The notes: generated by a model not told the origin, from the sequence alone. A stretch of DNA of 64,000 bases from Streptomyces venezuelae (GCF_008642295.1 NZ_CP029190.1:3401001-3465000); one strand, 5' to 3'. Counted from the stretch's first letter, positions 27,091-36,973 are shown. Numbers and translations: made by a program.

Positions 27091-27135
27091 CGGGCCGGGG
27101 CCCGGTGCGCTGGTTGCGCACCGGGCCCCGGCCCG
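27091..27135. terminator. strong bidirectional terminator
   Basis: Perfect 20-bp arms (CGGGCCGGGGCCCGGTGCGC and complement) around TGGTT, between the convergent nucleotidyltransferase and DoxX-domain genes. Confidence 0.92.
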
Positions 27136-27167
27136 TGTGTGTTGCCTGCCGTTGCCGGCGGTGGGGG

Positions 27168-28775
27168 TCAGCCGCCGAGGAGGCCGCCCACCAGCCCGGG
27201 CTGGCGGGACGGGGGCTCCGAGTCGCCGCCACCGCCGCTGCCGCTGCCGCGGCTTCCGGAGGAAGAGGAGGAGGGCGGCTGCTGGGGGGACGACTGGCGG
27301 GGGCTCTGGCTGCGCGGGGACTGCTTGCCGGTGGTGCCGCGGGTCGCGGTCGGCGATTCGGCGCCGGAGCCGCTGCCGCTGCCGGTTCCGGCGGTGGCCC
27401 GGGAGGTCGCCCCCGGGGTGGTACGGGAGGACTTGGCGGGCTGTGAGGGCTTGGCCGAGGGAGTGGCCTGCCGGGGCGCCTGCCGGGCCGGACTGCCGGT
27501 GCGGCTGGGTTCCTGCGGGAGCGGGGAGCCGGGCAGGTAGTTGGTGGGGGCTTCGCCGGGGCCGGGCACGGTGACCACGGTGCTGGAGCGGACGGCGCCG
27601 CCGAGCAGCGAGCCGATGAGCAGGGTGAGGCCGACGACCACGGTGGCCATGACGGTTCCGCGGCGCAGGACCCGGCGGCGCAGCTGCCAGATCTCGGAGC
27701 GCGGGCCGAGGGTGCGCCAGGCTTCGCCGGCGAGGCGGGCGTCGAGGGAGTAGACCGGGGCGCCGGCGATGATCAGCGGGCTCCAGGCGGCGAGGTAGAT
27801 GATGTCGGGGGCGTCGTAGGCGGGGACGGTCTTCCAGCTGACGGTCATCAGCAGGGCGGCCGACAGGAGTGCGCCGAAGCAGGCCGCGAACCGCTGCCAG
27901 AGGCCGAAGACGGTCAGTACGCCGACGATGACCTGGAGGAAGGCGACGCTCAGGCCGGCGCCGACGGGGTGGGCGAGGGCGAAGTCCCGCAGCGGTTCGG
28001 CCAGGGCCCAGGGGTGCAGGGTGTGCAGCCAGGTGACCATGGAGCCGCGTTCGCCGCCGTCGAAGTAGACGGGGTCGCAGAGCTTGCCCATGCCTGCGTA
28101 GATGCAGATGAAGCCGAGGAAGACGCGCAGCGGGAGCAGTACGACGCCGAGATTCATCCGGCGGTCGGGGTAGTAGGAGGCGTGGCCGGGGCGGGCTTCG
28201 GTCCGGTCCCGGCGGATCTCGGTGACCGGCTCGTCGGGGCCGGCGGGTCCGTACGGCCCGTGCCCGCCGGGCTGCCCGGTCCGGCCGGGGTGGGGTGGCT
28301 GCGGTGGTACGGCGGCCATGGGGCGGGTCCGGTCGGCGTCGGCGTGGCTGCGCTGGCCGATGACGGTCGGGGTGGGGAGGGTGTCCTCGGCAAGGTCCCG
28401 GTCCAGGTCGATGCGGGGGATGACCTGGGTGGCGCCGCCGTCGAAGTCCTCGTGGCCGCGGCCGGCTTCGCGTACGGCCTGGAGGAGGCCGCCGGTGGCG
28501 GCTGCGGCGTCGCCGCCGGGACCGGATTTGCCGCTCCAGACGACGGGGGCGCGGCGGCGTGTTGCTCCGGCGGCGGCCACCGCGGCGCCGCTGAGGGCGG
28601 GGACTCGGGCCGGACCGCCGGGGGCGGACGCGGGCCTGGGACGCGCGCCCGGGCTCGGTGCGAGCCGCACGCGGAAGCTGGCGTGGTTGACGATGACCTG
28701 TGCGGGATCGCACGGCACCTTGACCATGCTCAGCGCGGGCTGGTCGTCGAACGGCGTTCTTGTGTCCACACTCAT
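27168..28775 (-). CDS. DoxX-domain membrane protein with long disordered tails
   Basis: 535 residues. Residues 1-200 are a cytoplasmic low-complexity region rich in Pro, Arg, Gly and Ala. The DoxX core starts at RMNLGVVLLPLRVFLGFICIYAGMGKLCDP, the typical first helix with GKL. It continues through LHPWALAEPLRDFALAHPVGAGLSVAFLQVIVGVLTVFGLWQRFAA and two more helices, then a separate helix GTVMATVVVGLTLLIGSLLG. The C-terminal 130 residues are Ser/Gly/Pro repeats, presumably outside. DoxX proteins are linked to redox and thiol homeostasis; the exact job is unknown. It stands alone. Confidence 0.8.
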   Translation of the reverse strand: MSVDTRTPFDDQPALSMVKVPCDPAQVIVNHASFRVRLAPSPGARPRPASAPGGPARVPALSGAAVAAAGATRRRAPVVWSGKSGPGGDAAAATGGLLQAVREAGRGHEDFDGGATQVIPRIDLDRDLAEDTLPTPTVIGQRSHADADRTRPMAAVPPQPPHPGRTGQPGGHGPYGPAGPDEPVTEIRRDRTEARPGHASYYPDRRMNLGVVLLPLRVFLGFICIYAGMGKLCDPVYFDGGERGSMVTWLHTLHPWALAEPLRDFALAHPVGAGLSVAFLQVIVGVLTVFGLWQRFAACFGALLSAALLMTVSWKTVPAYDAPDIIYLAAWSPLIIAGAPVYSLDARLAGEAWRTLGPRSEIWQLRRRVLRRGTVMATVVVGLTLLIGSLLGGAVRSSTVVTVPGPGEAPTNYLPGSPLPQEPSRTGSPARQAPRQATPSAKPSQPAKSSRTTPGATSRATAGTGSGSGSGAESPTATRGTTGKQSPRSQSPRQSSPQQPPSSSSSGSRGSGSGGGGDSEPPSRQPGLVGGLLGG

Positions 28776-28905
28776 CTAACCGAGTGATCAATGTTTAGGA
28801 CACTGCCTTGACAGCAGGGAACTGTCCGAGACCCGTCAAGCGGCGCTTTCCGGCCACCTCGCCCGTGGTGGGCGGGGTGGCCGGGGCGGTCGGGACGGCC
28901 GGTGG

Positions 28906-29862
28906 TCAGGCGCGGCGGCGGGCCGCCTCGTAGAGGACCACTCCGGCGGCGACACCGGCGTTCAGCGACTCGGCACCGCCCGGCATCGGGATGCGGACCA
29001 GGAAGTCGCAGGTCTCGCCGACCAGGCGGCCCAGGCCCTTGCCTTCGGAGCCGACCACGATGACGACCGGGCCGCCGAGCGCCTCCAGGTCCTGTACCTC
29101 GTGCTCGCCTTCGGCGGCGAGGCCGACGACGGTGATGCCGGCCTTCTTGTAGTCCTGGAGGGCGCGGGTCAGGTTGGTGACGCGGGCGACCGGGGTGCGG
29201 GCGGCGGTGCCGGCCGAGGTCTTCCATGCGCCGGCCGTCATTCCGGCGGCGCGGCGCTCGGGGATGACCACGCCGTGGCCGCCGAAGGCGGAGACGGAGC
29301 GGACGATGGCGCCCAGGTTGCGCGGGTCGGTGACCCCGTCGAGGGCGACGATCAGCGGGTCCTGGCCCTCGTCGTAGGCCTCGGCGGTGAGGTCCTCGGG
29401 GTGCGCGTACTCGTACGGCGGGACCTGGAGGACGAGGCCCTGGTGGTTGAGGCCGTTCGTCATCCGGTCGAGCTCGGGGCGCGGCGCCTCCATCAGGTTG
29501 ATGTTGCCGCGCTGGGAGGCGAGCTGGAGGGCTTCGCGGACCCGCTCGTCGTTGTCGATGAACTGCTGGACGTACAGGGTGGTGGCGGGCACGCCGTCGC
29601 GGAGGGCCTCGAAGACCGGGTTGCGGCCGACCACCATCTCGCTGGTGCCCTTGGGGCCGCCGCGGCGGGGAGCGGGACGGCGCTTGGCGGCCTGCCGGGC
29701 CATGGCGTTGGAGACGCGGAACGCCTTGTGGCCCTTGCGGTCCTCGGCCTTGGGCGTGGGGCCCTTGCCTTCCAGGCCCTTGCGCCGCTGGCCACCGCTG
29801 CCGACCGTCGCGCCCTTCTTGTTGGACGTGCGGCGGTTCCTGCGCTGGCTGTTCCCGGCCAT
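28906..29862 (-). CDS. rlmB: 23S rRNA (guanosine-2'-O-)-methyltransferase RlmB-like (TrmH/SpoU family)
   Basis: 318 residues from ATG 29862 (AGAGG upstream). A basic tail of about 75 residues ([18 protein letters not shown]) precedes the SpoU substrate-binding domain [24 protein letters not shown]. The knotted SPOUT domain has its three motifs: [42 protein letters not shown] and [23 protein letters not shown]. It methylates the 2'-OH of a guanosine in 23S rRNA (G2251 in E. coli). The gene lies directly after cysS, as in many actinomycetes. Confidence 0.92.
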   Translation of the reverse strand: MAGNSQRRNRRTSNKKGATVGSGGQRRKGLEGKGPTPKAEDRKGHKAFRVSNAMARQAAKRRPAPRRGGPKGTSEMVVGRNPVFEALRDGVPATTLYVQQFIDNDERVREALQLASQRGNINLMEAPRPELDRMTNGLNHQGLVLQVPPYEYAHPEDLTAEAYDEGQDPLIVALDGVTDPRNLGAIVRSVSAFGGHGVVIPERRAAGMTAGAWKTSAGTAARTPVARVTNLTRALQDYKKAGITVVGLAAEGEHEVQDLEALGGPVVIVVGSEGKGLGRLVGETCDFLVRIPMPGGAESLNAGVAAGVVLYEAARRRA

Positions 29863-29956
29863 GACCTCTACCTGTTTTCGTTGGTGCTGCGATATGTACG
29901 TATGAAGAGTGTGCCGCCCGGAGTGCCGGGCGGCCACCAAACTCGGTCGCCGGGGC

Positions 29957-31357
29957 TCAGCGGGGGCCGAGCGTCCAGCGCGGTCCCGTGGGGCTGTCCT
30001 CGATGGCCAGGCCGGACTGCTGCAGCCGGTCGCGGATCGCGTCGGCCGTGGCCCAGTCCTTGCGGGCGCGGGCGGACTCGCGCTGTTCCAGGACCAGCCG
30101 GACGAGTGCGTCGACCGCGCCGTGCAGCTCTTCGCCACGGTCGGTCTCGCCGGCCCAGTGCGGGTCGAGCGGGTCCAGGCCGAGGACACCGAGCATGGCG
30201 CGGACCTCGGAGAGCCGTGCGATGGCGGCGTCCTTGTCGTCCGCCGCCAGGGCGCTGTTGCCCTGCCGGACCGTGGTGTGGACGATCGCGAGGGCCTGGG
30301 GGACGCCCAGGTCGTCGTCCATCGCCTCGGCGAAGGCGGGCGGGACCTCGGCGGCGGGTTCGACGGCCTTGCCGGCCATTTCGGTGACGCGCTCGGCGAA
30401 GCCCTCGATACGGGCGAAGGCCGACTCGGCCTCGCGCAGGGCCTCCTCGCTGTACTCGATCATCGACCGGTAGTGCGGGGTGCCGAGGTAGTAGCGGAGG
30501 ACGATGGGGCGCCAGGTCTTGACCATCTCGGAGACCAGCACCGAGTTGCCGAGGGACTTGGACATCTTCTCGCCGGACATGGTGACCCAGGCGTTGTGCA
30601 CCCAGTACGAGGCGAACTCGTCGCCGAAGGCCTTGGCCTGGGCGATCTCGTTCTCGTGGTGCGGGAAGATCAGGTCCAGGCCGCCGCCGTGGATGTCGAA
30701 GGCCTCGCCCAGGTACTTGTGCGCCATGGCGGAGCACTCCAGGTGCCAGCCGGGGCGGCCCCGGCCCCAGGGGGTCTCCCAGGAGGGCTCGCCGGGCTTG
30801 GCCGACTTCCACATGGCGAAGTCGCGGGGGTCGCGCTTGCCGGTCTCGCCGGAGCTCTCCGGCTGGCGGATGTTGTCGAGCTCCTGGCGGGAGAGCGAGA
30901 GGTAGTCGGCGTACGAGGTCACGTCGAAGTAGACGTTGCCCTCGGACTCGTAGGCGTGGCCGCGCTCGATGAGGCCGCGCATCATCTCGACCATCTCGGT
31001 GACATGGCCGGTGGCGCGGGGCTCGTAGGTGGGCGGGAGGCAGCCGAGCGCGTCGTAGCCGGAGTTGAAGGCGCGCTCGTTCTCGTATCCGATGGACCAC
31101 CACGGACGGCCCTGGTCGGCCGACTTGGTGATGATCTTGTCGTCGATGTCGGTGACGTTCCGGATGAAGGTGACGTCGAAGCCGCGGTAGGCGAACCAGC
31201 GGCGCATGATGTCGAAGTTCAGGCCGGAGCGGATGTGCCCGATGTGCGGGGCCGCCTGGACGGTGGCACCACAGAGGTAGATCGAGACACAGCCCGGCAC
31301 GAGCGGGGTGAAATCGCGGATCTGCCGGGCGTTGGTGTCGTACAGGCGAATAGTCAC
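29957..31357 (-). CDS. cysS: cysteinyl-tRNA synthetase
   Basis: 466 residues from GTG 31357. The class I signature HIGH appears in [25 protein letters not shown]. The zinc ligands are present as [20 protein letters not shown] and [16 protein letters not shown]. The adenylate-loop KMSKS is in [12 protein letters not shown]. It charges tRNA-Cys in the cytosol. The related MshC ligase of mycothiol synthesis is shorter and lacks the anticodon-binding C-terminal part present here ([22 protein letters not shown]), so CysS is preferred. It is probably co-transcribed with rlmB, which follows 95 bp later. Confidence 0.95.
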   Translation of the reverse strand: MTIRLYDTNARQIRDFTPLVPGCVSIYLCGATVQAAPHIGHIRSGLNFDIMRRWFAYRGFDVTFIRNVTDIDDKIITKSADQGRPWWSIGYENERAFNSGYDALGCLPPTYEPRATGHVTEMVEMMRGLIERGHAYESEGNVYFDVTSYADYLSLSRQELDNIRQPESSGETGKRDPRDFAMWKSAKPGEPSWETPWGRGRPGWHLECSAMAHKYLGEAFDIHGGGLDLIFPHHENEIAQAKAFGDEFASYWVHNAWVTMSGEKMSKSLGNSVLVSEMVKTWRPIVLRYYLGTPHYRSMIEYSEEALREAESAFARIEGFAERVTEMAGKAVEPAAEVPPAFAEAMDDDLGVPQALAIVHTTVRQGNSALAADDKDAAIARLSEVRAMLGVLGLDPLDPHWAGETDRGEELHGAVDALVRLVLEQRESARARKDWATADAIRDRLQQSGLAIEDSPTGPRWTLGPR

Positions 31358-31462
31358 GGCATCAAGGGTAGTGCTCCCGGGGCAGTGCCCTGCGACCCCT
31401 GTGGATACCCGGCCGAGGTGTGTCAGGGCGGGCGTACCGGGCGGGCAGGACACTGCCGGGGC

Positions 31463-31960
31463 TCAGGCGGTGGCGGTCCGGTAGACCAGGGCGGTGGCGA
31501 TCGCGGCGAGGCCCTCGGCGCGGCCGGTGAGGCCGAGGCCGTCGGTGGTGGTGCCGGAGACGGAGACCGGGGCGCCGGCCGCCTCGGACAGTGCTTTCTG
31601 GGCCTCGTCGCGACGCTTGCCGATCTTCGGGCGTACGCCGATGACCTGCACGGACACATTGCCGATGGTGAAGCCTTCGGCGCGGACGATCCGGGCGGCC
31701 TCGGCCAGCAGGGTGACCCCGGAGGCGCCGGACCACTCGGGGCGGGAGGTGCCGAAGTGCGCGCCGAGGTCGCCGACACCGGCGGCGGAGAACAGGGCGT
31801 CGCAGGCGGCGTGGGCGGCGACGTCACCGTCGGAGTGCCCGGCCAGACCGTGCGTCTCCCCTTCCCACAGCAGGCCGGCGCACCACAGTTCGCGGCCTTC
31901 CTCGAAGGCGTGCACATCGGTGCCGATGCCGACGAGGGGGATGACGGGCTCAGTAGGCAT
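31463..31960 (-). CDS. ispF: 2-C-methyl-D-erythritol 2,4-cyclodiphosphate synthase
   Basis: 165 residues. [20 protein letters not shown] holds the zinc ligands Asp and His, [29 protein letters not shown] the third ligand and the substrate loop, and [22 protein letters not shown] the family C-terminal motif. It converts CDP-methylerythritol 2-phosphate to the cyclodiphosphate in the MEP isoprenoid pathway. The start overlaps the end of ispD by 11 bases, so the two consecutive pathway steps are coupled. Confidence 0.95.
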   Translation of the reverse strand: MPTEPVIPLVGIGTDVHAFEEGRELWCAGLLWEGETHGLAGHSDGDVAAHAACDALFSAAGVGDLGAHFGTSRPEWSGASGVTLLAEAARIVRAEGFTIGNVSVQVIGVRPKIGKRRDEAQKALSEAAGAPVSVSGTTTDGLGLTGRAEGLAAIATALVYRTATA

Positions 31961-32717
31961 CGGTGGCCCTCCTGCGGGCGAGTACGGCCTCGGCGAGGAC
32001 CAGGTCGAGCGGGCGGGTGACTTTGAAGGCCTCTTCGTGGCCGGGTACCAGGACGACGGGGACGCCGAGCTTTTCCACCATTCCGGCGTCGTCGGTGGCG
32101 CCCTCGCCGTTGACGGCGATGGTGTCGTGGGCCTTGACCAGGGTGGCCCGGTCGAAGCCCTGCGGGGTCTGGACGGCGCGCAGCCGGGCCCGCTCGGGGG
32201 TGGCGACGACCGGCTCGGGGGCGCCGGGCGGGCCGGGCTCGACCTCCTTGACGGTGTCGGAGAGCGGCATGGCGGGCACCACGGCGGGGGCGCCGTCCCG
32301 GATGGCCTCGACCACGGCGTCCACGGTGTCCACGGGGACCAGCGGGCGGGCCGCGTCGTGGATGAGGACGGCGGTGACATCGGCGGGGAGGGCGTCCAGG
32401 CCGGCCCGGACGGATTCCTGGCGGGTGTCCCCGCCGGGCACGACCAGGATGTCGGTGCGGTCGGGCAGGGCGTGCTCGTCGAGCAGGTTCCTGACCTCGG
32501 CGGCGCCGTCGGACGGCGCGACGACGACCACGAGGGAGACCGCGCGGGAGCGGGCCATCGCGCGGACGGCGTGGATCAGCATCGGGGTGCCGCCGAGCGA
32601 GCGCAGGGCTTTGGGTGCGCCCGGGCCCAGCCGGACGCCACGGCCCGCGGCGGGAATCACGGCAGCGGTGCGCTGCGTGGGGCTTGCGGGTCGCGCGGGG
32701 CGCGGTTCGTCGTACAT
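31950..32717 (-). CDS. ispD: 2-C-methyl-D-erythritol 4-phosphate cytidylyltransferase
   Basis: 255 residues. The nucleotide-binding start [28 protein letters not shown], the [22 protein letters not shown] segment with catalytic Asp, and the QTPQGF motif identify IspD. It transfers CMP from CTP to methylerythritol 4-phosphate, two steps before IspF. Gene order carD-ispD-ispF-cysS is the one seen in mycobacteria and streptomycetes. The 260 bp between carD and ispD contain no gene. Confidence 0.94.
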   Translation of the reverse strand: MYDEPRPARPASPTQRTAAVIPAAGRGVRLGPGAPKALRSLGGTPMLIHAVRAMARSRAVSLVVVVAPSDGAAEVRNLLDEHALPDRTDILVVPGGDTRQESVRAGLDALPADVTAVLIHDAARPLVPVDTVDAVVEAIRDGAPAVVPAMPLSDTVKEVEPGPPGAPEPVVATPERARLRAVQTPQGFDRATLVKAHDTIAVNGEGATDDAGMVEKLGVPVVLVPGHEEAFKVTRPLDLVLAEAVLARRRATDAY

Positions 32718-32977
32718 CTGCCAGCTCCGGTCGGCTCCGTTACTCGGCCAGGTTTGTGACTTCGGCCGACATGGGTATGGCCTGAAGCGTGCCGGGTGCG
32801 ATGCCCTCGCCCCTTCCGTGACGACCGGTCGAGCCGGCTGCCCGGACCCGGCACGCCAAAGGGTATGGGTATGCCCATAGACATGCCGCAGCGCCCGGCA
32901 ACAGGCCTCTCAAAGAAATTGAGAGGCACGGTCATCGGGCACCGCGGCACACTGTGTGAGACGGTCCGTCTCTCGCG

Positions 32978-33460
32978 TCAGGACGCGAGGACCTCGTCGA
33001 GGAGGGCCTCAGCCTTGTCCTCGTTGGTGTTCTCTGCGAGCGCCAGCTCGCTCACCAGGATCTGCCGTGCCTTCGCGAGCATGCGCTTCTCACCCGCGGA
33101 CAGTCCGCGCTCGCGCTCACGACGCCACAGGTCGCGCACCACTTCGGCGACCTTGATGACATCGCCAGAAGCGAGCTTCTCCAGATTTGCCTTGTAGCGA
33201 CGGGACCAGTTCGTCGGCTCCTCGGCGTACGGTGCACGAAGCACCTCGAAGACCCGGTCCAGCCCGTCCTGCCCGACCACATCGCGAACGCCGACGAACT
33301 CCGCATTGTCCGCAGGCACACGAACCGTCAGGTCGCCCTGGGCGACCTTGAGCACCAAGTAGGTCTTGTCCACGCCTTTGATCTGGCGAGTTTCGATGGC
33401 CTCGATCAGCGCGGCCCCGTGATGGGGATAGACCACGGTGTCGCCAACCTTGAACGTCAT
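32978..33460 (-). CDS. carD: CarD/CdnL-family RNA polymerase-binding regulator
   Basis: 160 residues. The N-terminal Tudor-like RNAP-interaction domain is clear: [53 protein letters not shown]. The helical DNA-binding domain follows, with [45 protein letters not shown]; the Trp of the minor-groove wedge is present. It binds the beta subunit and stabilises open complexes, chiefly at rRNA and housekeeping promoters. Length matches mycobacterial CarD. Confidence 0.95.
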   Translation of the reverse strand: MTFKVGDTVVYPHHGAALIEAIETRQIKGVDKTYLVLKVAQGDLTVRVPADNAEFVGVRDVVGQDGLDRVFEVLRAPYAEEPTNWSRRYKANLEKLASGDVIKVAEVVRDLWRRERERGLSAGEKRMLAKARQILVSELALAENTNEDKAEALLDEVLAS

Positions 33461-34020
33461 GTGACAGGTACCCCTTCCGTGGCTATCCAGGGTAACACGA
33501 GAACGGACTGTTATGAATGGCGTTTTCGCAGGTCAGGGCCTATCTCGGGGCTTGACAACAGCGGCGGGGACGTGCTGCGAAGGGCTTGCGGAAGGGGGTA
33601 TTCGCAGGTCGGAGCCGCTGTGGGGACGGGCCGAATCGACCACGTTACACCTGGAGGAAGGCCCGCACGACGTGATGTACGTCCCGTTTTGCCGGGTTCG
33701 AACTCGCGAAGCCGAACTACGCCGTTCGATGCGCCGGAGCGCCCATCGAGCGGGTTCCGGCCCAATCCGGAATTGATCACGGCGGAATCCCGGAAATTGA
33801 TCACGGACGTTAATCCGGGTGTGTGCACGGCACGGTTTGAACGGACCGCGGAATACAAGATCGCGGCGGGCCCGGCGGGCGGCCCGGGGCGCCCCCGGAG
33901 GGTCGGGTGCGGGGGCAGGGCGGGGGCTCGGTAACCTAAGCGCGCTGACACACCCTTAGGGCGGCTTTACCTCCGCCGCCCGCCACCCTCCGTCCGTACG
34001 TCCAAGGAGTTGCCGCCGCC
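33461..34020. other. 560-bp divergent regulatory region between carD and lpqE-like gene
   Basis: No convincing gene: a 171-codon plus-strand frame crosses it but has no ribosome site and unnatural composition. The stretch is less GC-rich than the surroundings. It contains two copies of AATTGATCACGG at 33772-33783 and 33796-33807, 24 bp apart, and GGTAACCTAAGCGCGCTGACA just before the lpqE-like gene. Both look like promoter/operator material. Confidence 0.6.
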
Positions 34021-34743
34021 GTGAGCCGCAGCCTTCGACGCGGCGTCCTCGCCGCCGCCGCCATCGTTCTTTCGATCGGATCGCTCGCCGCCTGCGGTGC
34101 GGGCAACGACGCACAGACGCTCCAGATCAAGCCGGACAACGCGGCGGTCACCAAGGGCCCCATCCAGGTCCAGAACGCCCTGGTGATCACCCAGGCCGGG
34201 GAGAAGGCCAAGGGTCCCGCCGTGGTCTCGGCGACGATCTTCAACAACGGCACCAAGGAGCAGACCCTCGACGGGATCACCCTCCCGGGTGGTACCGGCA
34301 CGGTCGCGGTCAAGCCCGCCACCGGCTCCGGCAAGCTCACCATCCCGGGTGGCGGCTCCATCGTCATCGGTGGCAAGGGCAATGCCAGCGCGGTCATCGA
34401 GGGCGGCAGCGAGGCGATGAAGAACGGCGACGCGCAGGCGGTCGTCTTCAAGCTGAGCGAGACCGGAGACGTCGCGCTGCGGGCCTTCGTCATCCCGGCC
34501 GAGGGCTACTTCGAGAGCTACGGCCCGTCCGAGGCTCCGGCCGCCGCCGGCTCCAAGCCGTCGGTGTCCCCGTCCGGCTCGGCCACCGCCACCCCGTCGG
34601 GCGCCGCGACCGGCAACGCGGGCAGCAAGCCGTCCGGCGCCCCGTCCGGCGCCCCCTCGGGTGCCGCGTCCGGCGCGGCCGGCTCGGCCACCGGGTCCGC
34701 CACGACCCCCTCGGGCTCCCCGTCGCACAGCGCCGGCCACTGA
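34021..34743 (+). CDS. LpqE-like lipoprotein (PCu(A)C/DUF461-like)
   Basis: 240 residues from GTG 34021 with AAGGAG 11-16 bases upstream. A lipoprotein signal ends in SLAACG near residue 24. The domain at 35-165 has the PCu(A)C/DUF461 pattern VVSATIFNNGTKEQTLDGITLPGGTGTV...IPGGGSIVIGGKGNASAVIEG. However, the His/Met copper ligands of PCu(A)C proteins are not evident, so copper binding is doubtful. The last 75 residues are Ser/Pro/Gly/Ala repeats. Mycobacterial LpqE occupies the same position beside carD-ispD-ispF-cysS. The convergent phoP end follows, with a terminator between. Confidence 0.78.
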   Translation: MSRSLRRGVLAAAAIVLSIGSLAACGAGNDAQTLQIKPDNAAVTKGPIQVQNALVITQAGEKAKGPAVVSATIFNNGTKEQTLDGITLPGGTGTVAVKPATGSGKLTIPGGGSIVIGGKGNASAVIEGGSEAMKNGDAQAVVFKLSETGDVALRAFVIPAEGYFESYGPSEAPAAAGSKPSVSPSGSATATPSGAATGNAGSKPSGAPSGAPSGAASGAAGSATGSATTPSGSPSHSAGH

Positions 34744-34749
34744 ACAGCC

Positions 34750-34788
34750 GACAGGGCCCCCGTCCGCAGCGCGGACGGGGGCCCTGTC
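34750..34788. terminator. terminator between lpqE-like gene and phoP
   Basis: Perfect 18-bp arms (GACAGGGCCCCCGTCCGC and complement) around AGC. Confidence 0.92.
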
Positions 34789-34818
34789 GTATACAGCCTG
34801 CCGTCGTACGGCCGGGCG

Positions 34819-34893
34819 CGGCCTACGGCTCGAACTTGTAGCCCAGGCCGCGGACCGTCACCAGGAACCGGGGCGCGCCAGGGTCCGGCTCGA
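34819..34893 (-). pseudogene. 75-bp exact duplicate of the phoP 3' end
   Basis: Bases 34819-34893 are identical to 34991-35065, the last codons of phoP (ending in VRGLGYKFEP) plus a few bases past its stop. Identity ends abruptly on both sides. The 97 bases in between are not repeated. The fragment has no start codon and is not expected to be translated on its own. Confidence 0.93.
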
Positions 34894-34994
34894 GCCCCAT
34901 CCCGCGTGCGCCCCTCGCACCGCTCGGCCCAAGGGGGCCTCACCGGCTTCGGAACGCTGTGCCGGCCTCCGACCGGCCGCGGGGGCCTTCCGGC

Positions 34995-35675
34995 CTACGG
35001 CTCGAACTTGTAGCCCAGGCCGCGGACCGTCACCAGGAACCGGGGCGCGCCAGGGTCCGGCTCGATCTTGGCTCGCAGCCGCTTCACGTGGACGTCGAGG
35101 GTCTTGGTGTCACCGACGTAGTCGGCGCCCCAGACCCGGTCGATCAGCTGCATCCGGGTGAGCACCCGGCCCGCGTTGCGCAGCAGCATCTCCAGCAGGT
35201 CGAACTCCTTCAGCGGCAGGTCGACCTTGGCGCCGGCGACCGTGACCACGTGCCGGTCCACGTCCATCCGCACCGGGCCGGCCTCCAGCGCGGCCGGGGT
35301 GACCTCCTCCGGCTCGCCGCGGCGGCGCAGCACCGCGCGGATGCGGGCGACCAGCTCCCGCGAGGAGAAGGGCTTGGTCACGTAGTCGTCGGCTCCTATT
35401 TCCAGCCCGACGACCTTGTCGATCTCGCTGTCCTTGGCGGTCACCATGATCACGGGAACGTTGGACCGGCCGCGGAGCTGCCGGCAGACCTCCGTGCCGG
35501 GCAGGCCGGGCAGCATCAGGTCGAGCAGTACGAGGTCGGCGCCGTTGCGCTCGAACTCATCCAGCCCGTCGGGCCCGGTCGCGGCGATGGCGACCTCGAA
35601 GCCCTCCTTGCGGAGCATGTAGGACAGGGCGTCGCTGAAGGATTCCTCATCCTCTACGACGAGCACTCGGGTCAC
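34995..35675 (-). CDS. phoP: phosphate response regulator PhoP (OmpR type)
   Basis: 226 residues from GTG 35675. The receiver domain TRVLVVEDEESFSDALSYMLRKEGFEV has the acidic pair, Asp52 in LVLLDLMLPG, VIMVTAKDSE and the Lys in DDYVTKPFSSREL. The winged-helix output domain is complete, from KVDLPLKEFDLLEMLLRNAGRVLTRMQLIDRVWG to DVHVKRLRAKIEPDPGAPRFLVTVRGLGYKFEP. PhoP binds direct-repeat PHO boxes and represses antibiotic production under phosphate limitation. Its start overlaps the phoR stop by four bases. Confidence 0.95.
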   Translation of the reverse strand: MTRVLVVEDEESFSDALSYMLRKEGFEVAIAATGPDGLDEFERNGADLVLLDLMLPGLPGTEVCRQLRGRSNVPVIMVTAKDSEIDKVVGLEIGADDYVTKPFSSRELVARIRAVLRRRGEPEEVTPAALEAGPVRMDVDRHVVTVAGAKVDLPLKEFDLLEMLLRNAGRVLTRMQLIDRVWGADYVGDTKTLDVHVKRLRAKIEPDPGAPRFLVTVRGLGYKFEP

Positions 35676-36889
35676 GGAAGGACCTCCGGGGCAGGGGTGG
35701 TGGCTGGTTCTCGGTCGGGCACGGGCGTCCGGCTGGTGGCGGCCTCCGGAAGTCTCAGGGTGAAGGTGGAGCCCTGGCCCTCGGAGCTCCACACGGTGAC
35801 CTCCCCGCCATGCGAGGCGGCCACGTGTTTGACGATGGCGAGGCCGAGGCCGGTCCCGCCGGTGGCACGGGAGCGGGCCGGGTCGACGCGGTAGAACCGC
35901 TCGAAGATCCGCTCGCGGTCCTTCTCCGGAATGCCGATGCCCTGGTCGGTCACGGCGATCTCGATGAAGTCCCCGCCGGGTGCGGCGACCCGGCGGCCGG
36001 CTATCCCGACCCGGGTGCGGGCGGGGCTGTAGTTGACGGCGTTCTCCACCAGGTTGCCCAGGGCCGCCGCCAGCTGGCCCCGGTTGCCCCAGACCCGCAG
36101 CTCGGCGGTGCCGCCGGAGGCCATGGTGATCTGCTTGCTGGAGGCCGTGTGACGGCAGCGGTCGATGGCCTCGGCGACCAGGATGTCCACCCGGACGGGT
36201 TCGGCGTCCTCCAGCGGGTCGTCGTTCTGAACCCGGGAGAGGTCGATGAGCTCCTGTACGAGGTTGGTCAGCCGGGTGGCCTCGATCTGCATGCGGCCGG
36301 CGAAGCGGGTGACCGCCTCGGGGTCGTCGGAGGCGTCCATGACCGCTTCCGAGAGCAGGGAGAGCGCGCCCGTGGGCGTCTTCAGCTCATGGGACACGTT
36401 CGCCACGAAGTCGCGCCGGACCGCCTCGATCCGCCGGGCCTCGGTCAGGTCCTCGACGAGCAGCAGGACCAGCCGGGAGCCGAGCGGGGCGACCCGCGCC
36501 GAGACCGCGAGGGCCTCGCCGCGGCCGGTGCCGCGCCGCGGCAGGTCCAGCTCGACCTGTCGTATCTCCCCGTCCCGGCGGGTGTCGCGGGCCATGTGCA
36601 GCATCGGCTCCACGGCCAGCTTCCCGCCGCGGACCAGCCCGAGGGCGTACGCCGCCGAGCTGGCCTTGACCACCGCGTCCGCCTCGTCGAGGACGACGGC
36701 GGAGGAACGGAGCACCGAGAGGACCGTGTCCACACCGGGGGGCAGCACCGCGTTGATGTCCGGGCGCATGGAGCTCCGGGTGGGGCGGGCCTGGTCGCGC
36801 TCGCTCCAGCGGAACGCCAGCATCGCGATCACGCCGGTGCACAACCCGGCGATCGCTGCAGCTGCGGCGACCGCCGCGTTCACGTCCAT
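35672..36889 (-). CDS. phoR: phosphate sensor histidine kinase PhoR
   Basis: 405 residues. One N-terminal membrane helix (AAVAAAAAIAGLCTGVIAMLAF) is followed by a PAS-like segment (DTVLSVLRSSAVVLDEADAVVKASSAAYAL). The HisKA helix RRDFVANVSHELKTPTGALSLL carries the phospho-acceptor His. The ATPase boxes are NLVENAVNYSPA, VTDQGIGIPEKDRERIFERFYRVD and GGTGLGLAIVKHVAASHGG. The single-helix, no-periplasmic-loop layout is that of actinobacterial PhoR. It is divergent from phoU with PHO-like repeats in between. Confidence 0.95.
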   Translation of the reverse strand: MDVNAAVAAAAAIAGLCTGVIAMLAFRWSERDQARPTRSSMRPDINAVLPPGVDTVLSVLRSSAVVLDEADAVVKASSAAYALGLVRGGKLAVEPMLHMARDTRRDGEIRQVELDLPRRGTGRGEALAVSARVAPLGSRLVLLLVEDLTEARRIEAVRRDFVANVSHELKTPTGALSLLSEAVMDASDDPEAVTRFAGRMQIEATRLTNLVQELIDLSRVQNDDPLEDAEPVRVDILVAEAIDRCRHTASSKQITMASGGTAELRVWGNRGQLAAALGNLVENAVNYSPARTRVGIAGRRVAAPGGDFIEIAVTDQGIGIPEKDRERIFERFYRVDPARSRATGGTGLGLAIVKHVAASHGGEVTVWSSEGQGSTFTLRLPEAATSRTPVPDREPATTPAPEVLP

Positions 36890-36917
36890 GCATCCAGGTT
36901 AAGCAGGCACGACGACA

Positions 36918-36973
36918 GTTCCACAGCCGTTCGGGTGGCACCTCGAACAGTCGTCGCCCAGAGTTCACCGTGG
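36918..36973. promoter_or_regulatory. candidate PHO-box repeats between phoR and phoU
   Basis: Two adjacent 11-base units start with GTTC at 36918 and 36929 (GTTCCACAGCC, GTTCGGGTGGC). A consensus-like GTTCACC unit is at 36963-36969, followed 22 bases later by ATTCATT. PhoP binds 11-bp direct repeats related to GTTCACC in this same promoter region in other streptomycetes. The units here are imperfect. Confidence 0.5.

Noticed and set aside
29957-31357. MshC (mycothiol cysteine ligase) instead of CysS
   Set aside because: The C-terminal anticodon-binding part is present and the location next to ispD/ispF/rlmB is that of cysS.
33419-33934. 171-codon frame in the carD upstream region
   Set aside because: It starts inside carD in antisense, has no ribosome site, and the sequence resembles regulatory DNA.
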